From Poa pratensis (lineage: Eukaryota; Streptophyta; Magnoliopsida; Poales; Poaceae), in assembly GCA_947311845.1 (NCBI GenBank), contig CAMZMU010000107.1, positions 18,435,166 to 18,499,165 on the forward strand: 64,000 nucleotides of DNA, given 5' to 3'. Of the stretch, positions 10,727-21,957 are shown one piece after another; the first letter of the stretch is position 1, and every line of letters begins with the position of its first letter. Below the pieces are notes generated by a model. That model saw nothing but the letters and a program-made list of their open reading frames with translations, had not been told where the DNA came from and made no database searches. The position numbers and the translations under genes are program-made.

Positions 10727-11797
10727 TCACTAACTATATGAAAGCTGAGCGTTTTCGCGAGCTGTGGTTGCTCGCGCAATGTAGCTGGCTACAGTAGCTG
10801 CAGTGTTGAACAGTACCGCGTGCTAATTTTGCAAAAAAACCCCTACACTTTCCAGAAATTACGAATCGGTCCCTCCACATAAAGACCTCAGCCGTAACCC
10901 TAGATCCCTAATCCTCACCCTCGCCTCATCCTCTCTCCCTCCATCCCCGACACAGCGGCGGCGGCCCCCGCCTCCACTTCGACGCCGCCGTCGCCCTGAG
11001 CTCTCCTGCTCGAGCTGGCACTCCTCCAGCGGCAGGGAGCCGCCTCTCCTCCGGCGGCATGGACGCGGGCCGTCGTCCACGGGCGAGCGCTCTTCCACAC
11101 CCGGCTCTTCTCGCGAGCTCCTCCGTGACTGGACTCCACGGCGTTGGTCGTGTTCTCTTCCGGCGTCGCGGCCCTCGCCGAGGCTCTCCATCTCGGATTC
11201 TACTCCGGCGTCGCGGCCGTCGCCGGGGTCGGCTTGAAGCCGTGCGGCCGCTACCTGGAAGCTGCGGCCGCCACATGCTCTGTCTCAACGCCACCACCGC
11301 AGCATCCGCTCCCCCGCGAGTGTCCCTCAATATTGCCCTCACGTCCTTCTTCCACGGTGACGGGCGCAGCTATTTTGGCGATTCGGCCACACTGCTCCAT
11401 TCACCTGGATGTCAAGGTGAATCCAGGTTCGTCCTGGGCGGCGTGTCGCCTGCTGCGGCGGAGCTTGGCACAACTAAAGCAGGAGCTGCCGCCCTCGCAT
11501 TCTCCTACACGCGGTGCGTGTGCTCCGGCCACCCTCCTGCTTCTCTGCTGCTGGCTGGCGCGCCGGCCGAGCCGCTGTTGCCCCTGACTGCCCAGTCTCG
11601 CAACTTGTGTTCCCGTGGGTTCCCCTGTTGGCTGCCATGCTGGATGAGTTGTTGTTGTGCGCTGCGCGGCACGTCACCGGTCGGCCCAGCCGACGAACCG
11701 CCGTGCTGCCCACCGCTGGCTCGATTTGTGTTCTTTGGGTACGTTTGAACATTTTCTCAATCTTTGATTTCATTGTGCTTACTTTGCGCTCATAGTC

Positions 11798-11889
11798 GCT
11801 GCTCTTGATTGTGTTGTACCTAGCTGTGCTTGCTCTTACAATTGCTGCTCTTGATTGTGTTGTAGCTAGCTGTGCTTGCTCTTACGATT
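11798..11889. repeat. 46-bp tandem duplication in H2
   Basis: Two adjacent 46-bp copies of a unit starting GCTGCTCTTGATTGTGTTGT (11798-11843 and 11844-11889), differing at a few positions. Confidence 0.8.
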
Positions 11890-14350
11890 GTTCAGTGCTA
11901 CAGAAGGCTGATGGTCCGAACTGAAGATTGATGCCCCGTGTCCAAGAATGCCAACAGCAAGATTTACAGGCTAAGAACTGCGATGGCCAACCTTTTCCTC
12001 GCGGGTTCAGTTTGAAAGCATGATTAGAAGCCAGAACCTGTATCACCCCAGTTGCGTTGGCCCGTGAGCACTCAGTCCCGCATTCCATCGTTGGAGCACC
12101 ACGAGCTCTTTGAGATTTGTCTTTGCGTGCATCCGTCATTTGTTTGCTTCCTACATATCGTTCCCTCAACTTAACCTCAAAGTTGAACTTCCACAGATTT
12201 TGACCACTCATTTGAGGGTTTTTAAGCCGGTCATATCTGGTGAAAGCAGCCAAGAAGAGATTAATATGTGAAGGCATCATCAAATGAAAAAAGAGCTAGC
12301 CTAGGGAAATTGTAATGTTCATGTAAGTGTACTGTTGTACTTCCAGATATTTTAGTTGTTCAGTTAGGCTTATTGAGCATTGATTTTCCTGAATTCAGTG
12401 TGTGTGTACCTTCAAGATTTTGACGTATTTAGTTGTTTATTGGTAAGAATTGTAATGCCACTAGATGAGCATCATCATAGAAGAAGATCTGTTACAATGA
12501 CAACATTAAATTGGGGTGTAACAATAGTGCTTAACCTGCTCTTCATATTATATTTTTGAGTGCTCTGGATGACTGGACATAGTTCATGAAAAGCCAACGC
12601 TCCCAGCCTACAAATAATTTCCCTCAATTGTTGTTTGTGAGGTTGTTCATTGGTCCATTTTTCTTATACGTCTTAATCTAGGAGGCGCAAATTGTTTACC
12701 TGCTGGTCCATTCGTCGCTGCCTGTGCGCGTCGCCTTATTGCAATTGCTGATTCTTCTCTTAGCAGGGCATAGTGACTTCGCTCCATCTAATATATCAGG
12801 CGCTGCTCCTATGGGTTCCCCTGCTGTTGCTTCCTCTTCTTCCGGTTTGTGTTCTCTCTTATTTCTTTTGGTTCATTCGTCTGCCGTTTTCTATTTTCGT
12901 AAAGGTCGATACAATCTTATCTTCTGTACATGCAGGTGCTAGATTGCTGGTTGCTGACGCCGGCTGAACAACTTTGTGGCCGTCGCGAAATCCGTCAAGA
13001 GAAGCACAAAGTTGGCTGTTCTTCTGCAAGTTTTGATGTTGGATCTTCTTCAGGCTTCTAAATTTTCATTGTGCTTTTTCCATGTTCATTTTTTATTCTG
13101 ATCAAGGCTACGTTTCTTATCACAGATGTCCCATCGGTCCAGCCGTTTTGTCTTTCTGGGATCAACACGCCAGCATTACATTCAGATATAGTTATGCGTA
13201 TTGCTTCATATCCGACTCCCTAAGGTTGGCCTTCACTTTGAACCTATCGTTTTCTAGGTGTATGTCGTTGTCTCTGCCTACAGGGACGTCCATATATTTT
13301 GCTTTCCATTATTGCAGTTGTGCCCATGCCTACTGTCAGCCTAGCTCAGGCTGCTTCCAATCGGTGAACGATGAAGTTTATTGTCCTCTGTCTCCGTGGA
13401 GAAGCTGAAGGTTTGTTCTGCATGTTCATATGTGTCCTTGGTTGTGCGCGTGTTGCAGGTGTGGAGTCCCATCTTTACACGGATACGTTTGCTTCTGGAG
13501 ATGATTATCTTCAACTCTTGAATCAAGGAGAACAAAGATGCAAGTAGCATAACACAACACCAGAATGGATATTATTGTTTGAAAGTTAGTGCACACCACT
13601 TTACCCGATTATAGAATGATTTGCGTTGCCCAGAGTGTTGTTTACCTTCTTATATAAACAAAAAAACATGTTAAATGAGATACATAAGTTTTTTGTTCTC
13701 ATAGGAGGATTCAGCACTGCAGGCTTGAATCTTCATTTGTATTTTACTTATGGCCTTATCAACACAAGAAAATGAATTGTAACTTACATCTCTGTAGTAA
13801 TGTTAAATGACATACATAAGTTTTTTGTTGTCATCTCTGTAGTACTACAAAGGTTTCAATTTATATATATGAAAATGTTGATTATGTAACCGGTTCTTAG
13901 TCTAAGCATCAGCTTTGTCCATCCATTTTTCGACTTCGAGACATATGCTCATTGACAATTCTTTATCTCACATGATTAGCATTATGTGGACAAAAATAAA
14001 AACAAGAGGAATATTGATCAGTTGAGTTACAACATGAAATATCCATTTGGGTTTTACATTTTTTTCTTAATTTCTTTGCTGAAGCAAGTTTTCTCAGTGT
14101 GGTGAATTTATAAGCCACTAGAGGGGGAGCTGATGGATTGGTTTTTGTTTGCGCTAGCAGAGTTGTGAACCATTGTTGTCTATTTCGAAAATAGATCAAT
14201 ATGGAAGCACATGATCAGCAGCCTTCGGATTGTACAACAACTACATGTAGCAAGTAATAGTGGCATGTATTCTCAAATTCTATGTTACTTCATCCCGTTG
14301 ATAGATACAAAGAGTGAACACTCCATTTCCTTTTCAGCGTAATGAATTGA

Positions 14351-14577
14351 ATATGATTGGCCTTCAACAAACAACTACACTGTTCGGAGCAGTAAAGGAG
14401 GCATCCACTACCCATCCTCGATGTTGTTGTATTCCTTAGTATGCATGTCCATTGCGTTCATGATATGATTGGCCTTCAACAAACAACATCACTCTTCGGA
14501 GCAGCAAAGGAGGCATCCAGTACTCATCCTCGATGTTATTGTGTTCCTTAGTATGCATGTCCACTGCGTTCATGATG
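14351..14577. repeat. about 112-bp tandem duplication in H2
   Basis: ATATGATTGGCCTTCAACAA begins at 14351 and again at 14463. Each copy runs through a TTCGGAGCAG block to GCGTTCATGAT, with about a dozen differences. The spacing is 112 bp. Confidence 0.85.
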
Positions 14578-15142
14578 GACGAGGGAGTCTCAACCTGGTC
14601 CTTTGGTTTTAGAGATAGGTGTGCGCTCTATATCTCACATTCTCGCTGCAGTTATCTTATCTGTATGGCAGTCAATTTCGATTCTCTTGGTGGTTATTGT
14701 GGAACAGTTGCTGCAAAACAGTGCTTAATCCTTTTGTTATCCAGGAGATTTCCGCTCTATGGAATTGTTAAGTTATTCTTAGATGGCATTGAAATTATAA
14801 GTTTTTTTATAACTCCTGCTACTACTGTGTGCTATTGGTTTCAGTGATATTAAATTATTATTTTATCAATCCGATAGCTCCTCTGTTTCTATTGTTATGC
14901 TTAAATCTCAAGACCGTACTGCAAAAAATGTATTGTATAATTTGCCATGTCTTAAGGTCATAAAGATTCATTAACCATGCATGTTCTCCTTGCTTTAATT
15001 TGGAACCATGGTGTGGATTTTAGTTAATTAAGCCATGTGGAATGTCAAAATGCAGTACACCACCAAAGATCTATGTTGTGTATTTACCCTTGCACAAATT
15101 CTCATCAAGGGCGTGGCGTGCCGTCGCGCCAAATTCAACTAG

Positions 15143-16868
15143 TATACGTCTATTTGTACCTTACAATGCGAAGTTACAATAAAAGGAAAATAAAAAGAAG
15201 AAGGAAATAGAATATACGTGGCGAACATTGTGTAGCCGTGTTGCACAAGATAAACATGACAACATAAAAAATTACATGTAGTGCATGGAGGAGTGCTACG
15301 TGCGCCATCTAAGGGTATCTCAACACCAAGACCTTGAAAGTTTCCACAATATCGCACCTACATAACCGGCGGTGATCACCACGACACCGTATTACACGGC
15401 ATGCTAGTCGAGGAGTGTTGGTCGGTGGCATTGACCGTAAACTCAAGTAACAAGGGCACGATAGTATAAGCCATGCAAGTCGTGAGACCATTAAATAAGA
15501 TGAACCTTGACCGCAAACCTGGCCATAATGACAGCCTTGAGAATTTTACAAGGTAAGTTGACGTCCTACAGCGTCAAAAAGCGCTAAACAACCGAAACGA
15601 ACTAGGATTACATATTTCAACACAATAAGAGTGATCATCGCCCTAGGATGGTCTCGATCTTGCACAATAACACAAGAGGAGAAGCATACGTCAACGTCAC
15701 GACAACATAAGGCAGCACTGCTATATCCATCTTATGCCATAGCCAGAATACCAAGAGCCAGCACCATAGGAATAAGGAGTCCACAAATCCACAATGTTGT
15801 CTCCTAGGAGACCATTCCTCCCTACCGACGCGAACACTAGTCCACCATGAAGATCCACACCAACAGTAGGGACAGGGGTTCTAAATGACACCTTTTACAA
15901 GATGAACAACACCTATGAGCATCACCATGGCTAGATTTGGTCAAAATGGCACATGTCCCCACCCTAAAGGGACAAAAGAAAGTGTCTGGGAGGAAACCTT
16001 AATTTCTTGGCACCGGTAAGTTTCCGTTGATCCTTCCGACTATATTTACAAGACTACCTACTCTTATTTAGATCCACAAGCTTGGAGCGCGAATCGTGGA
16101 AGTGTACCGGTGCCAAGGAGTTGCGGCGATTTCCCTCCAAGAAAACTCGAGATACTCTGCATGAGGATGTGAGAGTATATTTCTTTTCTTCTTTGGCTTA
16201 CCATTTCTTTCTCTAGTTTTGGTTAGTTGGTTTGCTTTGATTTTTGTTGTTAGGTTTTTATGGTGTAGAGTTTTTCCTTCTAATACAAAATAACACACAC
16301 TTTGATGGTTCCCTAAAAAAAACACTTTGATGTTTGTTCTACAAAATTAGGATCTTACCGAAATTTATAGTAGTACATCGCATCTTAATCCCACACTTTA
16401 CATAGTGCAGTCCGAAGAATAGGCCATTACGCAACCACCGCGTCAATTACCTCATCGTAATGGACCCTTTCCTTCTTTCCTGAATCACATTGATTCGAGG
16501 CTAAATTGGTCTGCCATATGGTTATCGACTAATTTCTGGCGTCGCTTGCAGCGGAGATCAGATTGGCAGTTGACCCTACCCAGCTGATAAGCTACGGATG
16601 ATCACGAAGATTGAAGGAGGTATAGGGCGACAGCAACTAAATCCTACTGGCTCCTACGTGGAAAAGCTCGAGTATTTCGCATCAGCCACCAAAGCCAGGC
16701 CAAAACCAGATCCACTGTCATCTCATCGCCCATCCAGGCCTACAGGAACAAGATGAGGAACATTTGCTATACAAGTCGTTGGTTCCATCTGGAATTATTC
16801 AGCAGATCGAGGTCCTTTTGTTGCTATGCTCTTAGTTTCAGCTCAGATGAAGCGAATAAAACTCCAGA
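15143..16868. other. unassigned region
   Basis: No convincing gene. A run of A at 16314-16322 after a T-rich, CTTTGATGG-bearing stretch hints at the 3' end of a plus-strand retroelement, and ACACTTTGATG occurs on both sides of that A run. No reverse transcriptase or LTR is visible. Confidence 0.4.
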
Positions 16869-16876
16869 GAAAAGGG

Positions 16877-18074
16877 TTTTTTTTTAGTATAGAGATCCAT
16901 TATTACACTTCAAACAAATTAACATCAAGGCCGCTAAGCGGCACCCCTAGCCACAGACGGTGTCCAGGGTCATCAGACACAGCGCTCCTAGCAAGTGCAT
17001 GTGCCTCTTTATTAGAACTTCTACGCTCATGGCAGAAGATCACCTCCTCGAAATCATTCCTTGCTGCTAAAATCTCGCGAACAATATGAGCGTACGCTCC
17101 CATTGTGCCTTGCTCCAAGCTGTTTATCACGTTAAGACAATCACTCGCGACTCTGATCTTGCGAGCGTTGATGTTCATCGCCAGAGCACATGCCTCGCAG
17201 CATGCGAGAGCTTCTAGGGTTTCTGCTTCAGACCGCCCCAGGAAAACCAGGGTTGAAGCTCCTACGAAGACTCCCCACTCGTCTCTTGCAACAGCCGCCA
17301 CCGATCCACACCCTGTGTTCTTTCCCACAGCTGCGTCAACATTGATCTTGATCCTCCCACCCGGCGGAGGGATCCATGCTTGTGCGTCTGAAGGCACAGA
17401 TGTTGCAAGACCTTTAGCCTTTTGGGGCATTGGCTCGTCCCAGATCCCCAATAAAGTTCTCCACAAAATGATGAACTGTCAGCGGGCTCTGGAAAATCTG
17501 TTCATGTATCGCTTTCCTCCGTGCGTGCCAGATTGCCCATAGCGTCACGAAGACCTTCACCTGATCATCGTGTTTAAGCGTAGTCATGAGCATAGCTAGC
17601 CACGCCCTAGCATCGCCTTCATCCGAGCAACAAAGGTGCTCGACAACATCTTCCTCCACTAGTGCCCATACACTCCTTGACATCGAGCAATCAAGCAGCG
17701 CATGGCATGTGCCCCACAAAGCTGGCAGTGATCATCCTCCGCCATCCGTCTATGGTGTCGCACCGTGTTTGTAGGGAGCGTTTGCCTGGCCAGTCTCCAC
17801 AGGAACACACGAACCTTCGAGGGGACCTGTGTATGCCATAGCGTGCTCCACTCCTTGGCTGTCCTTCCTGCGTCCGAGCTCGTTGCAGTGCTGTCAAGCC
17901 ACGCCTCCCTCCTATCTCTTGTGGTGATCAGCATCTTATACGCTGACCTGACAGAGAACATTCCCCGCCGGTCATAGTGCCACGCCCAGAAGTTCTCAAA
18001 CCTTCTGGTACAAATAGGAATTTCCTTTATGATACTACCCCATTGCGGATATATCGCATTTCATTTTCAAGCAT
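16877..18074 (-). mobile_element. 5'-truncated LINE (zf-RVT and RNase H part)
   Basis: A perfect 8-bp duplication GAAAAGGG flanks the element (16869-16876 and 18075-18082), and ten T at 16877-16886 are its poly(A) tail on the minus strand. In minus-strand order the protein shows FENFWAWHYDRRG, MFSVRSAYKML and a zf-RVT segment (VPSKVRVFLWRLARQTLPT, CQLCG). It then shows an RNase-H-like domain with INVDAAVG, SEAETLEALACCEA and SNKEAHALAR, ending at 16903. These are the C-terminal parts of a plant L1-type ORF2. The frame is broken near 17705 and near 17440, and everything 5' of the zf-RVT region is missing, typical of incomplete reverse transcription. Confidence 0.85.
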
Positions 18075-18282
18075 GAAAAGGGCCGTGCCGCGTGCGTGAA
18101 GGTGGGCCTGCTGTTATGGGCATTAAGTCGAACTGCAGGATTGTACTAGGGCAGCCCTTAATTGGGCCGATGACGGCGAAGCGGGCCGATGATTGAAACA
18201 CAGACGCGCCAGTTCTGTTTCTTCCTAGTTTGCTTTACTTATAACTAGCACAAGAACCATCACCGTGCTCAATTAGATATAG

Positions 18283-18750
18283 ATGGCAGATCTTGAAGAT
18301 CAAGGCCTTCAAATTCCTCTTAATAATCTGGGACTTCATCAGGTTGAGGCGATGGAGGTGTTTGTAGCGTCACTTGGGCAAGGCCTTGAACTCCAGGTGC
18401 AAGAGCATGCAACAACGTTGGGGCATCTCCAGGCACAAGAGCAAGATGAGGCGGTTCCAACCGCACTTGGGCAGCTCCAGGCACCAGAGTAAGATGAGGC
18501 GACAGCAGCGGCACTTGGGTAGATCTAGGTGCAAGATCAAGATGAGGCCCTACTACTGGAGTTGTTGTCGTAGAGCCAAGGCGACGTGTTCACCTATGTT
18601 GGCCATAACTCTTTTCAGCATGTCAACCCCCATAGGTCACGTCAGCTTCCTACTGAATCCTACTCATATCATCCAGAATCCTCTTTCACTCCTCTATCTG
18701 TGAGAACAGGTTTTGAAGATGGTACTAAGAACATTTCGCACTATTATTGA
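18283..18750 (+). pseudogene. repeat-bearing reading frame with four internal stops
   Basis: A start at 18283 opens MADLEDQGLQIPLNNLGL. The same frame then holds a degenerate repeat of about 19 residues (LGHLQAQEQDEAVPTALGQL, then APE-stop-DEATAAALG, then VQDQDEALLLELLS). It continues to FTYVGHNSFQHVNP and SFTPLSVRTGFEDGTKN, ending in TGA at 18748. Internal stops are TAA at 18490, TAG twice near 18523-18529 and TAG near 18571. The frame is otherwise open for 156 codons. I do not recognise the family. It may be the N-terminal repeat of a transposon-linked protein that has decayed. Confidence 0.35.
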
Positions 18751-20372
18751 AATTTTCACTTATGTAAAACAATGTAACACATAACGACCAGTTTTCATTT
18801 GATAGATAGATAAAAATAGTGCAACATGACTATTTTACCAGTTGATTCACCATATGTAGAGGATTGGTTTACTTTGAGCTTTTTATTTGATGGCTGGTTG
18901 ATACTATCACCCATTAATTAAGGTCAAGACTGCAATTCTTAGATCCTTCCATAACTGCTTCAGTGTAGCGACGTTTGGCCTATGGAGGGAAGCCAGTGCA
19001 GGCATGTAAGTGCGCTCTTTCATCCTGGCACAAAGGTTGCAGTTGGTGTAATCTTGTTACTGCACACAAGACATCTGATGTCTTGGTGCGATTTGTCGAC
19101 TCTCACCGTGACTGTGAACTCCCACATCTCGCTATATTTTCCTCCCACGTAGTGTATCATGTTTTCTTACACTTAGCAAAATTAGCTACATACAAATATT
19201 GTTAGATATCAATATACAAATGCCCGTTTCACACATCTAACTTGCACCATATAAATACAATTGCCTATGTTTAATTCATATATATTACACAATAATGTAG
19301 GACATCCCTTGAAACTTTGGGTTAAACGCAATTCGACGAATTAGAAAAACTTAAGAAGACCTCATGAATTTAAGGTTAGTTTGTTCTTAATAAATTGTAG
19401 GTGTATTTATATGTTCATGTCTCTATTTTAGTATATTCAAATGTCTTGGAAGAAAGCTCCAAAGCGTACGCTAAATCTTTGTGTAGAGGTTTCGATAGTG
19501 CATGATTTCTTTTAAGCACAAGGAGCTAAAAATATTCTAAAGTACATAGGGTACATAATTGGCATATCTCATTTGTTTATTCTTTCATAGATATTTTTGT
19601 TCCATGTTCTCATCGGGTATAGTATGCATGCTCACTTGAAGGAGAGGGCGTGCTTTGTTGCGCCCGTTTGACTGTTTGCGCTGAATTGATCCATTCTCTG
19701 ATGTTTGGTAGCGTGATCCCATGTTTTAAATTGGATCAAATTGTTTGTTCTTTGAACAATTCTGGTGGTTATTTCTATGCTGCCGCTCCGTGTTTCATTG
19801 GCCATTCACCTAGGCCGCTTCTTGATGCAGCTGCTGAGCCGACACTCTGATGGGAGCGATCCAACCTGTTTTCTCCGTTCCGTTCCACTCCTCATGATAT
19901 TGTTATCTTCCTTACAACCCTCCTTCGGTTTTCTTTCATCCGTCTCACTCATGAGGGTGTGATGTGGGCGTGATGTCGCCGCCGCACAGGCCAACCATTT
20001 CTCCCGCGTCGCCTGCCGCTACTATATAAGAAAGGTTTCTTTGTCGGAGAGTCCGTGGGACCTCGGTGTGCTCATCTCAGGACGACTCGGCAGATGCCTT
20101 GGAGGCATATCCGGTCGGGGCACCCGTGGTTGAAGAACCGTTGGGACCATGGTGGTCGGGAAGATTGTGAAGTGCTTGCAATGAGTTGTTTTTGGACAAC
20201 AACGTGCTAACGAATTATTTATAAGTGATGGTGGGTCCTGATTTTGAGTCATCGCATGGAGCAACGAGATCTGAGTTATAATCCATGGATGAAAACTGAG
20301 TTAGAACTTTGTTGATCGGGTAGATGGTGAAGAGTTATAATAAATCTTTTAAAAGAAAACAGGCATGGATGA
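18751..20372. other. unassigned AT-rich region
   Basis: Several short frames but no motif, no terminal repeats and no splice-framed coding stretch that I can support. Confidence 0.5.
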
Positions 20373-20475
20373 AAACGTTTCAGTCTATAAAACTCGACTT
20401 GTCATAAATGAGTTTCGATAGGTTTAAGGATTTGACTACGATGAGACTTTCTTGCCGGTAGCGATGACTAAACCA
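20373..20475 (+). pseudogene. Copia reverse-transcriptase fossil
   Basis: The frame reads DENVSVYKTRLVINEFR, two stops, then GFDYDETFLPVAMTK. This matches the Copia RT block [27 protein letters not shown], as seen intact at about 30007-30095 in this window. Only about 35 residues survive and no LTRs are nearby. Confidence 0.75.
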
Positions 20476-20529
20476 AGTTTGTGGTGACCCAACACACCAC
20501 TGAATGTTGAAGTGCGCAAGTTGTTGATA

Positions 20530-20633
20530 CTCCCCCCGTTCTGAAATAATTGACTCTGAAATGAATGTATCTAGACGTGTTTTTTTGTCTAGATACACTC
20601 ATTTGAGAGTCAAGTATTTTAGAACGGAGGGAG
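20530..20633. mobile_element. Stowaway MITE, 104 bp
   Basis: CTCCCCCCGTTCTGAAATAA at the left and its reverse complement ending GAACGGAGGGAG at the right, flanked by TA at 20528-20529 and 20634-20635. The two halves (ATCTAGACGTGT / TTTTTGTCTAGATACAC) fold into a hairpin. Confidence 0.92.
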
Positions 20634-21957
20634 TATAACACTCATGTCTAGAACACTGTTCCACAAGTATTACATCACTCGGAGTGATCCAACATAAATA
20701 TTGCGGGTTCAAATATTACACACTTAATGTTACATCCTAAAAGTGTACAAAGACTTCAAAATCCTCCTTGGTTCATTGATGAGCCTCTAGCAACTCAGAT
20801 ACAACTTGAACTAGCTTAACGAGAACAGGAATTACTAAACTTAGAGGGTGTTTGGTTTTAAACTTTTTTCTTGACTTTTGGCTTTGTCTTATAAGCCACA
20901 AAAGCACTTAATTAGGTGTTTTTGGCTTTTAACTTTTGGCTTATACCATAGTAAAATATAAGCCAAAAGCAGGTCGACTCCCGGGAGTCGGCAGGTCTGA
21001 CCTTCTCCGTCTCACTGCTCGACGATCCTGCCGACTCGAGCGAATCCAGGGAGTCGGCAGGACGGGTTTGCGCCATTAGTTGTCGTTTACGTAAGCATCC
21101 AGTACAGCCTTAAACTGAGAAAAAAGGTAGCCTAAAACGTGTTCCGATAAAGTGATCCGAGAAGGAATTAAGGGCATGTGTCGGGGTAGTGGCCGCGTGG
21201 AGAGGGATAAGGCAGAAGTGTTTAAAACGTGTTCCTGTGTTCGGTTGCTGGAGTCAGCGTGCACAACCTTCCGTGGCGTCTCGCGATGTGCTTACTTTGC
21301 TTACATTGTCTTCCTCCCTACATTACGTGTTCCGGCTGCTGCTATCAGTTTGTTGTGTTAGACACTTCCGTCTTGCGTCCCAGTATATAAAGGAGTAGGT
21401 CGGATTTCATCTGGGGTTCCGGAAAAGCATGAACACGGGTATACGGCGTGTCGCTCTTGGTAGATAGTTACGTTGTATAGGTTGTTGAAACTGACTCCAG
21501 GGAGCCGGCGAGACCGGATGAAGCGGAGTATCAAGTACCGTAGGACTTTAAGATAGAAAATCCTTAAAGGCACGGGAAAAAGAAGTACTCAAAGGAGGTT
21601 GGACTGGATGCTAGATTTTCTATGGAATGTAGTGCAATGGTTTCGATGGAAAAATATTCCTGTGGGAATCAATCCTATATTAAATCTGGGGTCATGAAGG
21701 TTGGTACGCTTAGTGATTTGTTGAGCCGATGTTCATGTCGGATCCAAGGATCCGGCATGATCGTGCTATAAACTAAGCTGGTGAAAGGCTACATAAAAAA
21801 CATGAGGCATCGTTGTATCTGTATCAGAAATTACTGAAACTGATTGGATGCCACAAAGATTAAATGAGAGATTGTCAGGGTTATTGCAGTGAGCGTATCA
21901 CAGATAATACCACAAGGATTACAATGTTCTTAAAATATTACAAAGTTCAGATCGATA
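20634..21957. other. unassigned region
   Basis: 20848-20970 has GGGTGTTTGGTTTTAAAC and repeated CTTTTGGCTTATA blocks reminiscent of a Tourist/hAT-type MITE end, but a matching partner was not found. 20970-21060 has three GGGAGTCGGCAGG-type repeats in both orientations. No gene seen. Confidence 0.4.

Larger units (their letters stand above)
10727..15142 (+). mobile_element. non-autonomous Helitron H2, 4.4 kb
   Basis: The 5' end reads TCACTAACTATATGAAAGC after an A at 10726. The 3' end carries a GC stem (GGCGTGGCG / CGTCGCGCC, 7 of 9 pairs) at about 15110-15130, then AAATTCAACTAG at 15131-15142, followed by T. TC start, 3' hairpin, CTAG end and A/T insertion all fit a Helitron. Its first about 140 bp match the 5' end of H1 (shared GTACTGTTCAACACTG, CTCGCGAAA and TTTGCAAAAA blocks in reverse complement), and the last 40 bp match H1's 3' end. 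No Rep/helicase. The interior 10880-11750 is CpG-rich and may be a captured promoter or first exon that I cannot identify. Confidence 0.8.

Noticed and set aside
4416..15142. One 10.7-kb element with inverted CTAGTTGAATTT ends
   Set aside because: Each end is a Helitron 3' terminus with its own hairpin, and matching Helitron 5' ends lie inside at 9825 and 10727, so two elements explain it better.
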